Counted from the stretch's first letter, positions 17,133-25,641 are shown. The stretch is 64,000 nucleotides of DNA from Pedococcus sp. 5OH_020 (GCF_027812955.1 NZ_JAPYZV010000004.1:1-64000), one strand, 5' to 3'. A program made the numbers and translations. The notes: generated by a model from the letters alone, not told the origin.

Positions 17133-17914
17133 CTCTTGACCCAGCCATCCACGTGCAGGGCGTGGAGAAGTCCTTCAAGGACGTGCACGTCCTGCGCGCG
17201 GTCGACTTCGATGTCGCGCGGGGCAGCATTTTCGCCCTCCTCGGCTCCAATGGCGCCGGCAAGACGACCCTCATCCGGATCCTCTCGACGCTGCTCAAGG
17301 CAGACGCCGGGTCGGCCGTGGTCCACGGCTACGACGTGGCGACGCAGGCCGCCGAGGTGCGCGAGTCGATCAGTCTCACCGGGCAGTTCGCCGCGGTCGA
17401 CGAGATCCTCACCGGGCGGGAGAACCTGGTGCTCATTGCCAAGCTGCGGCACCTGGCGGACCGCGGCGGCACCGCCGACGCCCTCCTGGCCAGGGTCTCG
17501 CTAACCGACGGGGGGGGCCGCCGGGTGTCGACGTACTCGGGCGGGATGCGTCGCCGGCTGGACATCGCGATGAGCCTGATCGGCGGCCCCCCGGTGATCT
17601 TCCTCGACGAGCCGACCACTGGTCTGGACCCTCAGGCGCGGCTCCAGGTGTGGGCGGCCGTCCGGGAGCTAGCCGCCGGCGGCACGACGGTGCTGCTCAC
17701 CACGCAGTACCTCGACGAGGCGGAGGCGCTGGCTGACCGCATCGCGATCCTCCACCAGGGCCGGATCCTGGTGAACGGCACGCTCACGGAGCTCAAACGG
17801 CTCCTCCCGCCCGCCAAGGTCGAGTACGTCGAGAAGCAGCCGACCCTCGAAGACGTCTTCCTCGCGGTGATCGGTCGGAGCGCTACGGCCGTCCCCGACG
17901 GCGCGGACCTGTGA
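17129..17914 (+). CDS. ABC exporter ATP-binding protein, DrrA type
   Basis: 261 residues. Walker A GSNGAGKT (about 36-43), signature YSGGMRRRLD (about 134-143), Walker B with VIFLDEPTTGLDP (about 153-165) and the switch His region replaced by TTQYLDEAE. This is the ATPase of a type-2 (DrrAB-like) exporter. The C-terminus is short relative to DrrA (about 310-330 residues), keeping only one small domain after the ATPase core. ATG overlaps the DUF1048 stop. It energises the membrane protein encoded 10 bp downstream; the substrate is unknown. Confidence 0.92.
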   Translation: MTLDPAIHVQGVEKSFKDVHVLRAVDFDVARGSIFALLGSNGAGKTTLIRILSTLLKADAGSAVVHGYDVATQAAEVRESISLTGQFAAVDEILTGRENLVLIAKLRHLADRGGTADALLARVSLTDGGGRRVSTYSGGMRRRLDIAMSLIGGPPVIFLDEPTTGLDPQARLQVWAAVRELAAGGTTVLLTTQYLDEAEALADRIAILHQGRILVNGTLTELKRLLPPAKVEYVEKQPTLEDVFLAVIGRSATAVPDGADL

Positions 17915-17924
17915 GGAGCCAGTC

Positions 17925-18686
17925 ATGAACAAGCACTTGTTCGGCGACACCGCCACCCTGTTGGGCCGGTCCCTGCGTCACATCCTGCGCAGCCCGGACA
18001 CCATCATCACGACCGCGATCACGCCGATCGCCATGCTGCTGCTTTTCGTCTACGTCTTCGGCGGCGCGATCGACACCGGAGACGTCAAGTACGTGAACTA
18101 CCTCTTGCCCGGGATCCTGCTCATCACGGTCGCGTCGGGGATCGCCTACACCGCGTACCGGTTGTTCCTGGACCTGCAGGGTGGCATCTTCGAGAGGTTC
18201 CAGTCGATGTCGATCGCACGCTCGGCGGTGCTGTGGGGGCACGTGCTGACCTCGGTGGTGGCTAACTTCGCCTCCCTCGCACTCGTCGTCCTGGTCGCCC
18301 TGCTGATGGGTTTCCGCTCTAGCGCCGGCGTGCTCACGTGGCTCGGGGTCGCCGGGATTCTCGCCCTCTTCACGCTAGCGCTCACCTGGCTCGCCGTGAT
18401 CGCGGGCCTCGCGGCGAAGTCCACCGACGGTGCGGGCGGGTTCGCCTACCCGATCATCTTCCTGCCGTTCATCAGCTCTGCGTTCGTGCCGACCGACAGG
18501 ATGCCGGGCCCGGTGCGCTGGTTCGCCGAGCACCAGCCCGTCACGTCGATCGTCAACACGATCCGCAACCTGTACGCCGAGCAGGCGGTCGGCAACGACA
18601 TATGGGCCGCGCTGGCCTGGTGCGTCGGCGTCCTGGTCCTCGCCTATGGCATCGCGATGATGGTCTACCGCCGCAAGATCTCCTGA
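17925..18686 (+). CDS. ABC-2 type permease, DrrB type
   Basis: 253 residues with six predicted membrane helices and the ABC-2 membrane pattern, including the PIIFLPFISSAFVPTDRMP segment (about 172-190) typical of daunorubicin-resistance permeases. A GAGGAG ribosome site lies 7 nt before ATG 17925. It partners the ATPase encoded immediately upstream to export a drug-like or lipid substrate, not determinable here. Confidence 0.92.
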   Translation: MNKHLFGDTATLLGRSLRHILRSPDTIITTAITPIAMLLLFVYVFGGAIDTGDVKYVNYLLPGILLITVASGIAYTAYRLFLDLQGGIFERFQSMSIARSAVLWGHVLTSVVANFASLALVVLVALLMGFRSSAGVLTWLGVAGILALFTLALTWLAVIAGLAAKSTDGAGGFAYPIIFLPFISSAFVPTDRMPGPVRWFAEHQPVTSIVNTIRNLYAEQAVGNDIWAALAWCVGVLVLAYGIAMMVYRRKIS

Positions 18687-18703
18687 CCATGCAGGCTGGA
18701 GGC

Positions 18704-19471
18704 ATGCTCACCATTGGACAGCTGGCGTCGTACGCCGGAGTCACCATCCGGGCGGTCCGGCACTATCACGCCAAGGGACTGCTGCCGGAGCCGGGACGCG
18801 ACAGCTCCGGCTATCGGTCGTACGACGCCGGCGCGGTCGTCCGGCTCATCCGGATCAGAACGCTGGCCGAGGCCGGCGTGCCCCTGGCCCGGGTACAGGC
18901 GCTGCTCGACGCCGACCCGGAGACCTTCGCGGCCGCGCTCCAGGAGATCGACCGGCGGCTGCGCAGCGAGATCCGCGAGCTGCAGGACCACCGCCGCCGG
19001 ATCGCCCAGCTGGGCGGCGGCGACACGCTGGCGGTCCCGAAGGAGGTGACCGACTACCTCGAGCTCGTGCGTCGCATCGGTGCCCCGGACCAGTTGGTCG
19101 AGGCCGAGCGGGACGCCTGGATCCTCATCGCGGCCCGGTATCCGGAGCAGATCCCGTACTTCATGGCCGACAAGCGGGCACAGCTCGAGGACCCCAGGAC
19201 CGTCCGGTTCTACCGGCTCATCGGCGGTCTGCTCAGCAGCCGCGCCGAGGACCACGAGCCACTCCTTCGAGAGATGGCCGACCTGCTCGTCGAACTCTTC
19301 GAGGAGGCGGACCAAAACGGCCAGCTCGACCGCCAGGACGAGCACATGGACGACCCGGCATTCGTGCAGCTGCTCGACTCGATGGCCGGCAACCACCCGG
19401 TTGTCCCCCGGCTGCGCGAACTGCTCGCCGAGCGTGGCTGGGCCGGCTGGACCCGGGTCGAGCGAGCGTGA
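18704..19471 (+). CDS. MerR-family transcriptional regulator
   Basis: 255 residues from ATG 18704. The N-terminal winged helix has the MerR pattern (MLTIGQLASYAGVTIRAVRH, Y, L, PEPGR, Y; residues 1-40), followed by a coiled helix (about 75-115) and a larger C-terminal effector domain. No metal-binding cysteines are visible, so a small-molecule or drug effector is more likely. It follows the ABC permease by 17 bp and probably controls that operon. An ATG at 18689 would add five residues; neither start has ideal Shine-Dalgarno spacing. Confidence 0.88.
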   Translation: MLTIGQLASYAGVTIRAVRHYHAKGLLPEPGRDSSGYRSYDAGAVVRLIRIRTLAEAGVPLARVQALLDADPETFAAALQEIDRRLRSEIRELQDHRRRIAQLGGGDTLAVPKEVTDYLELVRRIGAPDQLVEAERDAWILIAARYPEQIPYFMADKRAQLEDPRTVRFYRLIGGLLSSRAEDHEPLLREMADLLVELFEEADQNGQLDRQDEHMDDPAFVQLLDSMAGNHPVVPRLRELLAERGWAGWTRVERA

Positions 19472-19472
19472 C

Positions 19473-19489
19473 CCCACCGTGGTGGGTTT
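19473..19489 (+). terminator. Intrinsic terminator after the MerR gene
   Basis: CCCACC and GGTGGG form a short stem immediately after the MerR stop and are followed by TTT. It closes the DUF1048-ABC-MerR operon. Confidence 0.5.
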
Positions 19490-20288
19490 CCCGGGCCCAG
19501 GTCCGGCCGGTCTAACCAACCCCGGCGCAAACCCACGGGGAACCCGACCCCGCGGTGGGCCGGGGACGCTCACATCTCCAAGTACATGCGTCGTGGACGC
19601 TTACCAAAAGCAGTAGCCTCCACTGCCGGATGGCCCGCGGATCGGGCCGCCGATCCGCGGCCTAACGACTCCACCCGTACAGCAGCTGGTCCAACCGCGT
19701 CGTGTAGGCCAGCGTGCGGTGGTCTGTGCGCATCTCCCGACGCCTAACGCTCACGGAGCCCAGCGACGCCACACCCGACCACGCGCTGGCCGTAGCGGCC
19801 GTGGACCGGCGCAAGGGCCTGGCAAAGCCATTCGGCCCGTTCGGTCGAGATGTCACGCCACCGGGCTAGTGCTGACCACTGCGAGCTTCGAGCACGGACT
19901 GGCGCGGCTGTCGCCGAACCGGTCATTGCGCGCCGCGATCCAGGACGTCCGGCGCGAGTGCTCGATACCAAGCCCGCCAGACTGGCTTACCGAGGAATAA
20001 CCGCAACTGAGCTCTCGCAAGTGGAACGCGGTCGTGGTCGCAGTCAATTCGGGAGGACCTGTCAGCATCCTCGTCGTTGGCCGTTCGCCCAAGTTAACGA
20101 TCGTCGTGCTAGCTCTAACGTCGACGGAGTCGCTGGCGAGATCGACCCTCTGGCGGGACTCGAACCTCGTGGAGGAGGGTGGTATGCCAACGGCGCCGGA
20201 ATCGTTCAGTTTCTGCAGCGCCGTCCACAACCCATACAACGTTTCAGATCAGCAACGGGGAAGGACCGCCCATGGGCTGTGCGAATCC
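19490..20288. other. About 800 bp without a recognisable gene
   Basis: Short frames on both strands have no homology that I recognise and poor codon bias. Apart from the hairpin at 19635 and a 12-bp tRNA-like motif near 20156 (rejected separately) I see nothing here. Confidence 0.5.
19635..19660. terminator. 11-bp perfect GC hairpin
   Basis: CCGCGGATCGG (19635..19645) and CCGATCCGCGG (19650..19660) form a perfect stem with a 4-nt loop. There is no T-run. It may be a second terminator for the upstream operon. Confidence 0.5.
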
Positions 20289-20302
20289 GGGACTTTGTGC
20301 TC
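20289..20302 (+). promoter_or_regulatory. DosR-like box upstream of the cytochrome b operon
   Basis: GGGACTTTGTGCTC matches 10 of the 12 defined positions of the mycobacterial DosR core GGGACTTTNGNCCC. It is about 70 bp before the first gene of the operon, a plausible activator position. A partly symmetric AGTC follows. No DosR gene is visible in the window. Confidence 0.4.
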
Positions 20303-20369
20303 TAGTCGGGCCCTGCCAGCCACGTACCGTGAAGGGATACCGCGCAGCGGTGCGCTCCAGGGAGGCGCC

Positions 20370-20540
20370 ATGAACGTGAACCAGGTCGTGGCTGTGAGGC
20401 TCGGGGCGAGTCCTCCTCATTACCTCTCATGGGGTGTCGTCCAGATCTCCGTGGCGAACTTGGTGGTGATCGGGTTCATCATCGTGTTGTTCGTGGCCGC
20501 GATCCTCGTGCCATTCCCGATGTCGAGGCGTCGGCCATGA
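20370..20540 (+). CDS. Small single-pass membrane protein
   Basis: 56 residues with one hydrophobic helix at about 27-50 (VVQISVANLVVIGFIIVLFV) and a short basic C-terminus. GGGAGGC lies 3-9 nt before ATG 20370. Its stop overlaps the start of the cytochrome b gene (ATGA), so it is probably a small subunit or assembly partner of that cytochrome. No family recognised. Confidence 0.75.
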   Translation: MNVNQVVAVRLGASPPHYLSWGVVQISVANLVVIGFIIVLFVAAILVPFPMSRRRP

Positions 20541-21211
20541 GCGGCATGGTGCCACGGCGGGACACGGTGGATCGCACATGGACCGGCCGCCTGCGCGAAC
20601 GCGGGGTGCGGGCGTTCCCGCCGGAGGAGCTGATGCCCTCGGAACAACCGGAGTACGTGGTGTCCTGGATCTACGTGTTCGGGGTCGCGACGCTGGCCGC
20701 ACTCGTGTTCATCATCGCCAGCGGCCTTGCCCTCACTGTCATGGGGCCGCAGTGGTACCACATGTCCTCGCTGGGACGGTTCGTCAACAGCGTTCACCTG
20801 TGGTCGGTGGAGCTGTTCTTCGTCTTCATGGTGGTGCACCTGTGGGGCAAGTTCTGGATGGCGGCCTGGCGGGGCGGGCGCGCTCTGACGTGGATGACCG
20901 GCGTGCTGTCGTTCCTCGCCTCGATCGGCGCCGCCTTCACCGGCTACCTCGTGCAGACCAACTTCGACTCCCAGTGGATCTCCTCGGAGGCCAAGGACGG
21001 CCTGAACTCGGTCGGCATCGGCGCCTGGTTCAACGTCACCAACGTCGGCCAGATGCTGCTGTGGCACGTCGCGCTCCTTCCCCTGGTCGTCGGCGTGATC
21101 GTGGTGCTGCACGTCCTGCTGGTGCGCAGGCGGGGGGTCGTACCCCCGATCGAGGCTTCCCCCGATGCCGTGGCCGCGGCCACAGACCCCGCGAACGAGG
21201 GGTCGTCATGA
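20537..21211 (+). CDS. Cytochrome b N-terminal domain protein (b6-like)
   Basis: 224 residues with four main membrane helices of the cytochrome b/b6 N-terminal domain. The bis-heme ligands are intact: a His pair spaced H-x13-H in helix B (SVHLW ... VVHLW) and H-x14-H in helix D (LWHVA ... VLHVL), the second spacing being of the b6 kind. The usual GYxLPWGQ segment after helix C is altered to GYLVQTNFDSQW. It should carry two b hemes and pass electrons across the membrane. No Rieske protein or cytochrome c is encoded nearby, so this is not a complete bc complex. ATG overlaps the preceding stop and the stop overlaps the next ATG. Confidence 0.87.
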   Translation: MSGMVPRRDTVDRTWTGRLRERGVRAFPPEELMPSEQPEYVVSWIYVFGVATLAALVFIIASGLALTVMGPQWYHMSSLGRFVNSVHLWSVELFFVFMVVHLWGKFWMAAWRGGRALTWMTGVLSFLASIGAAFTGYLVQTNFDSQWISSEAKDGLNSVGIGAWFNVTNVGQMLLWHVALLPLVVGVIVVLHVLLVRRRGVVPPIEASPDAVAAATDPANEGSS

Positions 21212-22158
21212 CCGGCCGAGCCGACGAGCTCGCGGCCCAGCCCTGGGCCGGGCGCAAGCGCGAGTACGACCTCGTCAAGGAGTTCGTCATCGCCGTGGTC
21301 GTCGTAGGAGCCATGGTCCTGGCCCTGGCCGCGGTGTTCGGGTCACCCGACGAGCCAGGCCTGACGCTGCAGGGCTGGGCCAAGCAGGCGCCCAGCGACT
21401 TTGTCGCAACAGCGACAGCCGAGCTCGCCGGCACCAGCCCCAGCGCCGGCTACGGGCCGCCCTACAACTCCACGCCGGACGCAGCGCAGAAACTGGGTTC
21501 CCTCAGCCCCCAGCAAGCCGCAGGCGTGCGGATCCCCGTGGACTCCGCCAACGAGTTCGTGGTGACGCCGCTGTCAACCCTGCCAGCGAGCCCCGTGTTG
21601 TCCACGGCGCTGACCCGCTGGCGCGGAGCATCGCCCGGCCAGCGGGCCTCCTGGGCCACGGCATACGGGAACGCACTGGCCACGGCGGCCGACGGGAACC
21701 CGGCCAAGGTCACATCAGGTGATTACGGTCCCGTGCCGACGATGAGCGCGAGCCTGCTGGAGATGGCCAGTTCCGGCGCCCTCCAGGGCGTGATCCAGGG
21801 GGAGCCGGGCTTCTACGACACCGACTACACAGGGTCGATCCTCTTCCTCGGTGATGGCACCTACCTGGAGGACCACGCCGTGGCACAGCACCTCAGTGGC
21901 GACCAGTGGGGGATGATGAACGAGACCGGCAACTACCCAGGACAGTCCTGGCTGTGGCTGTACACGTTCTGGTACCAGATCGAGCCTTTCAAGTCCTCAC
22001 CGAACGCCGACGCGCTGGTCTGGGCGCTGATGATGGTGCTGAGCCTGGGCTTCCTGCTCGTCCCCTTCCTGCCCGGCATCCGGTCGCTGCCCCGATGGAT
22101 CCCCGTGCACCGGATCATCTGGCGCGACTACTACCGCACTCACTCCTCCCGGCGTTAG
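21208..22158 (+). CDS. Membrane protein partner of cytochrome b
   Basis: 316 residues: one helix near the N-terminus (about 24-45), a long extracytoplasmic middle (about 46-265), and one or two C-terminal helices (about 267-292) ending in a basic tail. The ATGA overlap with the cytochrome b gene indicates obligatory co-translation. It has no heme-binding CxxCH motif and no cysteine pair of a Rieske cluster. The position is that of a cytochrome b C-terminal subunit, but the sequence is not recognisably subunit IV. The function is unknown; it is probably part of the same membrane complex. Confidence 0.7.
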   Translation: MTGRADELAAQPWAGRKREYDLVKEFVIAVVVVGAMVLALAAVFGSPDEPGLTLQGWAKQAPSDFVATATAELAGTSPSAGYGPPYNSTPDAAQKLGSLSPQQAAGVRIPVDSANEFVVTPLSTLPASPVLSTALTRWRGASPGQRASWATAYGNALATAADGNPAKVTSGDYGPVPTMSASLLEMASSGALQGVIQGEPGFYDTDYTGSILFLGDGTYLEDHAVAQHLSGDQWGMMNETGNYPGQSWLWLYTFWYQIEPFKSSPNADALVWALMMVLSLGFLLVPFLPGIRSLPRWIPVHRIIWRDYYRTHSSRR

Positions 22159-22244
22159 ATCGAAAGGCTGGGCGGCACAAGGACTGGTCGAAGGCCCGAC
22201 GGGCTACATCTTCACCGCCCCGAGGCAATGAACGGAGTCTGGTC

Positions 22245-22682
22245 ATGACCTCACCACAGGAGCAGAAACCCTCCACTGGCAATCTGGCTGAGCTGTCAGA
22301 GACCGACTGCAGGGACCTCCTGGCACAACACACCGTCGGCCGGGTCGGTTTCGTGGCTGCCGAGGGCCCGCAGATCTTGCCAGTGACCTATCAATACCGC
22401 ACCGGTAGCGTGATCTTCCGCACCTCCCGGTATGGCCCCCTGGCCGGGCTCGCCCGACGCACGCCTGTCGCCTTCGAGATCGACGGCATCGATGAGCAGG
22501 ACAAGTCGGGCTGGAGTGTTCTCGTCCTCGGATTCGCTGAAGCGATCGCTCACGACCACTTGCTCACGTCGGCCTGGGAGACCGGACCGGTGCCCTGGGC
22601 GGACGGCGTTCGCAACCTTTTCATTGAGATCAAGCCGCGCAAGATCAGCGGCCGCTCGGTCCGGTCAGCCGCCCGCCACTGA
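22245..22682 (+). CDS. Pyridoxamine 5'-phosphate oxidase family protein
   Basis: 145 residues with the split-barrel flavin-binding fold of the PNPOx-like superfamily; the motif GRVGFVAAEGPQILPVTYQY (about 30-49) is typical. Actinobacterial members usually bind FMN, F420 or heme rather than making pyridoxal phosphate, and several belong to hypoxia/dormancy regulons. ATG 22245; no strong ribosome site. It lies 86 bp after the cytochrome b cluster and may be co-regulated with it. Confidence 0.85.
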   Translation: MTSPQEQKPSTGNLAELSETDCRDLLAQHTVGRVGFVAAEGPQILPVTYQYRTGSVIFRTSRYGPLAGLARRTPVAFEIDGIDEQDKSGWSVLVLGFAEAIAHDHLLTSAWETGPVPWADGVRNLFIEIKPRKISGRSVRSAARH

Positions 22683-22942
22683 CACTCGCCGACACTGCGT
22701 GACCGTAGCCCGACCCCACCGCAGCCTCAATTGAAGGACCCTTGTGGTATCGCCACTGGACGCCGACGAAGAAAGCGTCGCTGGGGCCCTCGGCTAGCAA
22801 TCGTTGGTCCTTGCGTTCGCGACCGACAGATCCGGGGGCATCCATGCTTGCATCATTCTGGGCGAAAAGCAGCGGCTTCCGGCATCGACCATCTGCACCA
22901 CTGCCATGAAGGCGGGTGCCAACGCAGACCCTCGATGTCCAT

Positions 22943-23122
22943 TCAGGTGCCCGTCTTCGCCACCGTGAGCAGGACCGCGGAGTCCTCAAGAGCCTCAAGG
23001 GAATGCCGGGCGGGCGGGATGATGAGCAGGTCGCCGGGGGATCCCTCCCACGAGTGTCCGTCGCCATTGAGGCGAACTCGCCCGAGCAGGACGTGCACCG
23101 TGGCTTCTCCGGGATTCTCGTG
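22943..23122 (-). pseudogene. 5'-truncated cupin gene
   Basis: The reverse frame carries the C-terminal half of a small cupin: HENPGEATVHVLLGRVRL, then GDLLIIPPARHSLEALEDSA and a normal stop. Homology starts abruptly at 23122; the first half (about 45 residues with the first metal-binding motif) is missing, and a stop codon lies a few codons further upstream. The neighbouring base begins an excisionase fragment on the other strand, so the gene was cut by a recombination or deletion. Confidence 0.7.
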
Positions 23123-23123
23123 C

Positions 23124-23204
23124 CTACGGGTTGGCAAGCACCTGCGCTACGTCCCAGAAGACGTGCTCGCGTGGGTGGACAGCTGCAAGCAGTGCGCGTC
23201 CTGA
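23124..23204 (+). pseudogene. 3' fragment of an excisionase (Xis/HTH_17)
   Basis: The 26 codons before the stop at 23204 read LRVGKHLRYVPEDVLAWVDS and a short tail, the conserved end of actinobacterial excisionase-like HTH_17 proteins that bind DNA beside attachment sites. The helix-turn-helix part that should precede it is absent, replaced at 23123 by the truncated cupin gene. It lies 41 bp before the integrase, the usual Xis-Int order. Confidence 0.68.
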
Positions 23205-23245
23205 GAACCCGATATGGCTAGACAACCGCTGCCCTGGCATCGTGG

Positions 23246-24654
23246 GTGCGGATCCGCTTCGTTCCCGGCCCCAACACCCGCAAAGGGAGACCGACGTCTT
23301 GGCGTGCTCGCGCCCAGTACCGCGACTTCGACGGAGTGACGCGCCTCGTCGAGACCCGAGCGAGAAGCAAGACCGAGGCGGAGGCCAACCTGCTTCAGAG
23401 ACTGCGTGCACGTACGGCCGTCCGGCACGGCGGCACACTACGCTCGGTCGACCGGTTCTCCACGGCCGCGGACCTATGGATGGGTCGGGTCTCGGACATG
23501 GTGGCTGATGGCCGCAGATCCCCTGGGACCCTCGACACCTATCGTCGCCAGCTGGACAACCACGTGCTGCCCGCCTTGGGGGAGGTGCGCCTGGGAGAGA
23601 TCTCGACCCCACTCGTGGACAGCGTGATCCGCACGATCAAGACCAAGGTCAGTCCCGCGACGGCCAAGTCGTCCCGCAGCGTCATCTCGGGCGTGCTTGG
23701 TCTCGCGGTGAGGCACGGTGCCATGGCGTCGAACCACGTCCGGGACGCGGAGCGCCTCGAGGTCAAGCCGCGGCGCCGGCCGCGGGCCCTTGACCGGTCG
23801 GAGCGCGACGCCTGCTTCGAGGCGTTGGCCGCCAACCCCAAGGCAGTCAGGGCAGATCTTCCGGACCTGACCTTGTTCATGCTCTCGACTGGCGTCCGGA
23901 TCGGTGAGGCCCTGGGGGGCTGTGGCAGGAGGTGGACCTCGATCGCGGTGAGGTCGAGATCAGTCGACAGGTGATCCGCGTTAAGGGCAGGGGCCTTGTC
24001 TGGGCAGCCACCAAGTCAAGCGCGGGAGAGCGGGTGCTCAGGCTCCCGGAAACGTGCCTCGACATGCTGAGGGCACGTGCCGCACACGGTATACGCGACC
24101 ACGAACCGATCTTCTGCGACGCGCTGGGCGGCCACCGCGACCCCAGCAATGTGCGACGCGAGCTCCGGGAGGCCCGCTTCGCCCGTCGGCAGCAGGCACG
24201 GCGAGACCTGGGGATCGAGCTGGCCAAGGCGCGCAGAGCCGTCCGCCTCACTCAGCGCGACGCCGCGTCCCAACTGGGCTGGCCGCGGACCCGGATCGGT
24301 CTGGTCGAGACGGGGCGTGTCCGCGTCGACCGGACCGACGTCGCCACGCTCTTGGACCACTACGCAGTCCCGGCAGTACGTCGGCAGGCCATCGTGGACC
24401 TCGCGGAGGTTGCGGCCGCCCCGGTCGACGCTGACGCGCTGTCCTGGATCACGTCCCACAACTTCCGCAAGACGACCGCCACCATCCTCGACGAGGCGGG
24501 CCAGTCGGCTCGGGCGATTGCCCACCAGCTCGGTCACGCTCGCCCCTCGATGACCCAGGACGTCTACATGGGCCGCGGCCCCACAAACCCGGGTGCGGCG
24601 GAGGCCATCCAGCGAGCCATGGGCGCAGGCCGCCGGCCCAAAACCGGGCCATAA
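23246..24654 (+). pseudogene. int: Tyrosine integrase with a 1-nt frameshift and an inserted XRE-type domain
   Basis: Two overlapping frames encode one phage/ICE-type integrase: N-terminal arm-binding and core-binding domains plus the first catalytic Arg (STGVRIGEAL) in frame one, then the rest from about 23920 in another frame. Adding one G to the six-G run at 23914..23919 restores the expected LGGLWQEVDLDRGEVEI. The second part has the catalytic hairpin Lys (ATKSSAGERVLRLP), HNFR, the GH of HQLGH and the nucleophile Tyr of QDVYMGRG. Between strand and HNFR is an extra stretch of about 70 residues (nt 24205..24411) resembling an XRE/Cro helix-turn-helix (ELAKARRAVRLTQRDAASQL). It faces the tRNA-Lys 3' end, the likely attachment site. 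The frameshift may be real decay or a sequencing error. Confidence 0.85.
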
Positions 24655-24706
24655 ACCGTGACTAATAGGCCTGAGCGAGAGCGACGAAACCGGTGACCTG
24701 GAGTTA

Positions 24707-24782
<76 letters not shown>

Positions 24783-24836
24783 GCGAGGGGAGAGATTAGC
24801 AGCAGGCGGCCAAGGGGGTGAAATCGGCCCGCCACC

Positions 24837-25493
24837 TCAGTCTTCTGTCCCATCTCCCGGGTCTCGCCCGCCTCGTGCCATCGCGACGAGCGCGGTGCCT
24901 GCCGCGAGGGCCAGCGCCGCCACCCCTACGGCCAGAGCCACCCGGGTGGTGGCGCCGTCGTTCGTCCCTGACGCACCCGCCACTTTCACCTGGCGCTGGC
25001 TGGTGGGCGCGGTGGTGGGCGCCGTGGTGGAAGGGTCGAGCGGCGTCATGGTGGGCGTTGCGGACCCCGAGGCGGAGCCGGCCGGCGCCGGGAGGGTGAG
25101 GGTGAAGTGCGAGGTGTCGGACACCGGGTGGCCGTCGTCGCTGACCACGTGGAAGGCCACGGTGTACTCGCCGGAGGGCAGGTTCGCCGTGAGGACCTGT
25201 GTCACCGTGTCCCCGACAACCTCCGGCCGACCGCTCTCGACCTGTCCCGAGGGGCCGGTGACCGTGACGGTGGCGAAGCTCTTGCTGACCGTCTCGTCGA
25301 AGACCAGGACCACCTGTCCTGGAGGTGCGTCCAGCTGCGCGCCATCCGCCGGGGTGACCTGCTTCAGCGCCGCGTGCGCGTCTGCGGTCGCGGCGGCCAC
25401 GATGGTGGCGAGCACCCCCAGCACGAGGCCCAGGATGGCGACCCACACAGTGATGCGGATCGTCCTTCGCTTGGCTGTCGAGTCGATGAACAC
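24837..25493 (-). CDS. CopC-domain copper resistance protein, membrane-anchored
   Basis: 218 residues: signal peptide 1-39 ending at ADA, then a CopC beta-barrel (40-135), a Thr/Ser/Pro/Ala-rich linker (about 137-180) and a C-terminal membrane helix (about 185-205). The mature protein would start with His40, the copper-brace ligand of CopC, and keeps the second His in DDGHPVS. It binds Cu(II) outside the cell. No copD partner is next to it. GTG 25493 is preceded by CAGGAT with a 6-nt spacer, suggesting a leaderless transcript. Confidence 0.88.
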   Translation of the reverse strand: MFIDSTAKRRTIRITVWVAILGLVLGVLATIVAAATADAHAALKQVTPADGAQLDAPPGQVVLVFDETVSKSFATVTVTGPSGQVESGRPEVVGDTVTQVLTANLPSGEYTVAFHVVSDDGHPVSDTSHFTLTLPAPAGSASGSATPTMTPLDPSTTAPTTAPTSQRQVKVAGASGTNDGATTRVALAVGVAALALAAGTALVAMARGGRDPGDGTED

Positions 25494-25499
25494 GCGTCA

Positions 25500-25505
25500 A
25501 TCCTG
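25500..25505 (-). promoter_or_regulatory. -10 element, leaderless transcript of the CopC gene
   Basis: CAGGAT on the reverse strand ends 6 nt before GTG 25493. Confidence 0.4.
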
Positions 25506-25564
25506 CCCCAGCGCTGCAACGAAGGCGAAGGCCCCCGACCACGAGCGTTCGGAGGCCTTCTGCT

Positions 25565-25641
25565 GGGGTGAGTGACGGGACTCGAACCCGCGACATCCGC
25601 GACCACAACGCGGCGCTCTACCAGCTGAGCTACACCCACCA
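25565..25641 (-). tRNA. tRNA-His(GTG)
   Basis: Cloverleaf on the reverse strand with acceptor GTGGGTG/CACTCAC, anticodon stem CCGCG/CGCGG around TTGTGGT (anticodon GTG) and T-loop TTCGAGT. The extra G at -1 (25641), discriminator C and encoded CCA (25565..25567) are all present, as expected for tRNA-His. Confidence 0.96.

Noticed and set aside
20150-20180. tRNA-like motif GGGACTCGAACC in gene-free DNA
   Set aside because: It matches 12 bp of several tRNA T-arms, including the nearby tRNA-Lys and tRNA-His, but the stem does not pair fully and the rest of a tRNA is absent; it is too short to call an attachment site.
22180-22244. Second DosR-like box before the PNPOx gene (GGACTGGTCGAAGGCCC)
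   Set aside because: Half-sites are too far apart for the consensus.
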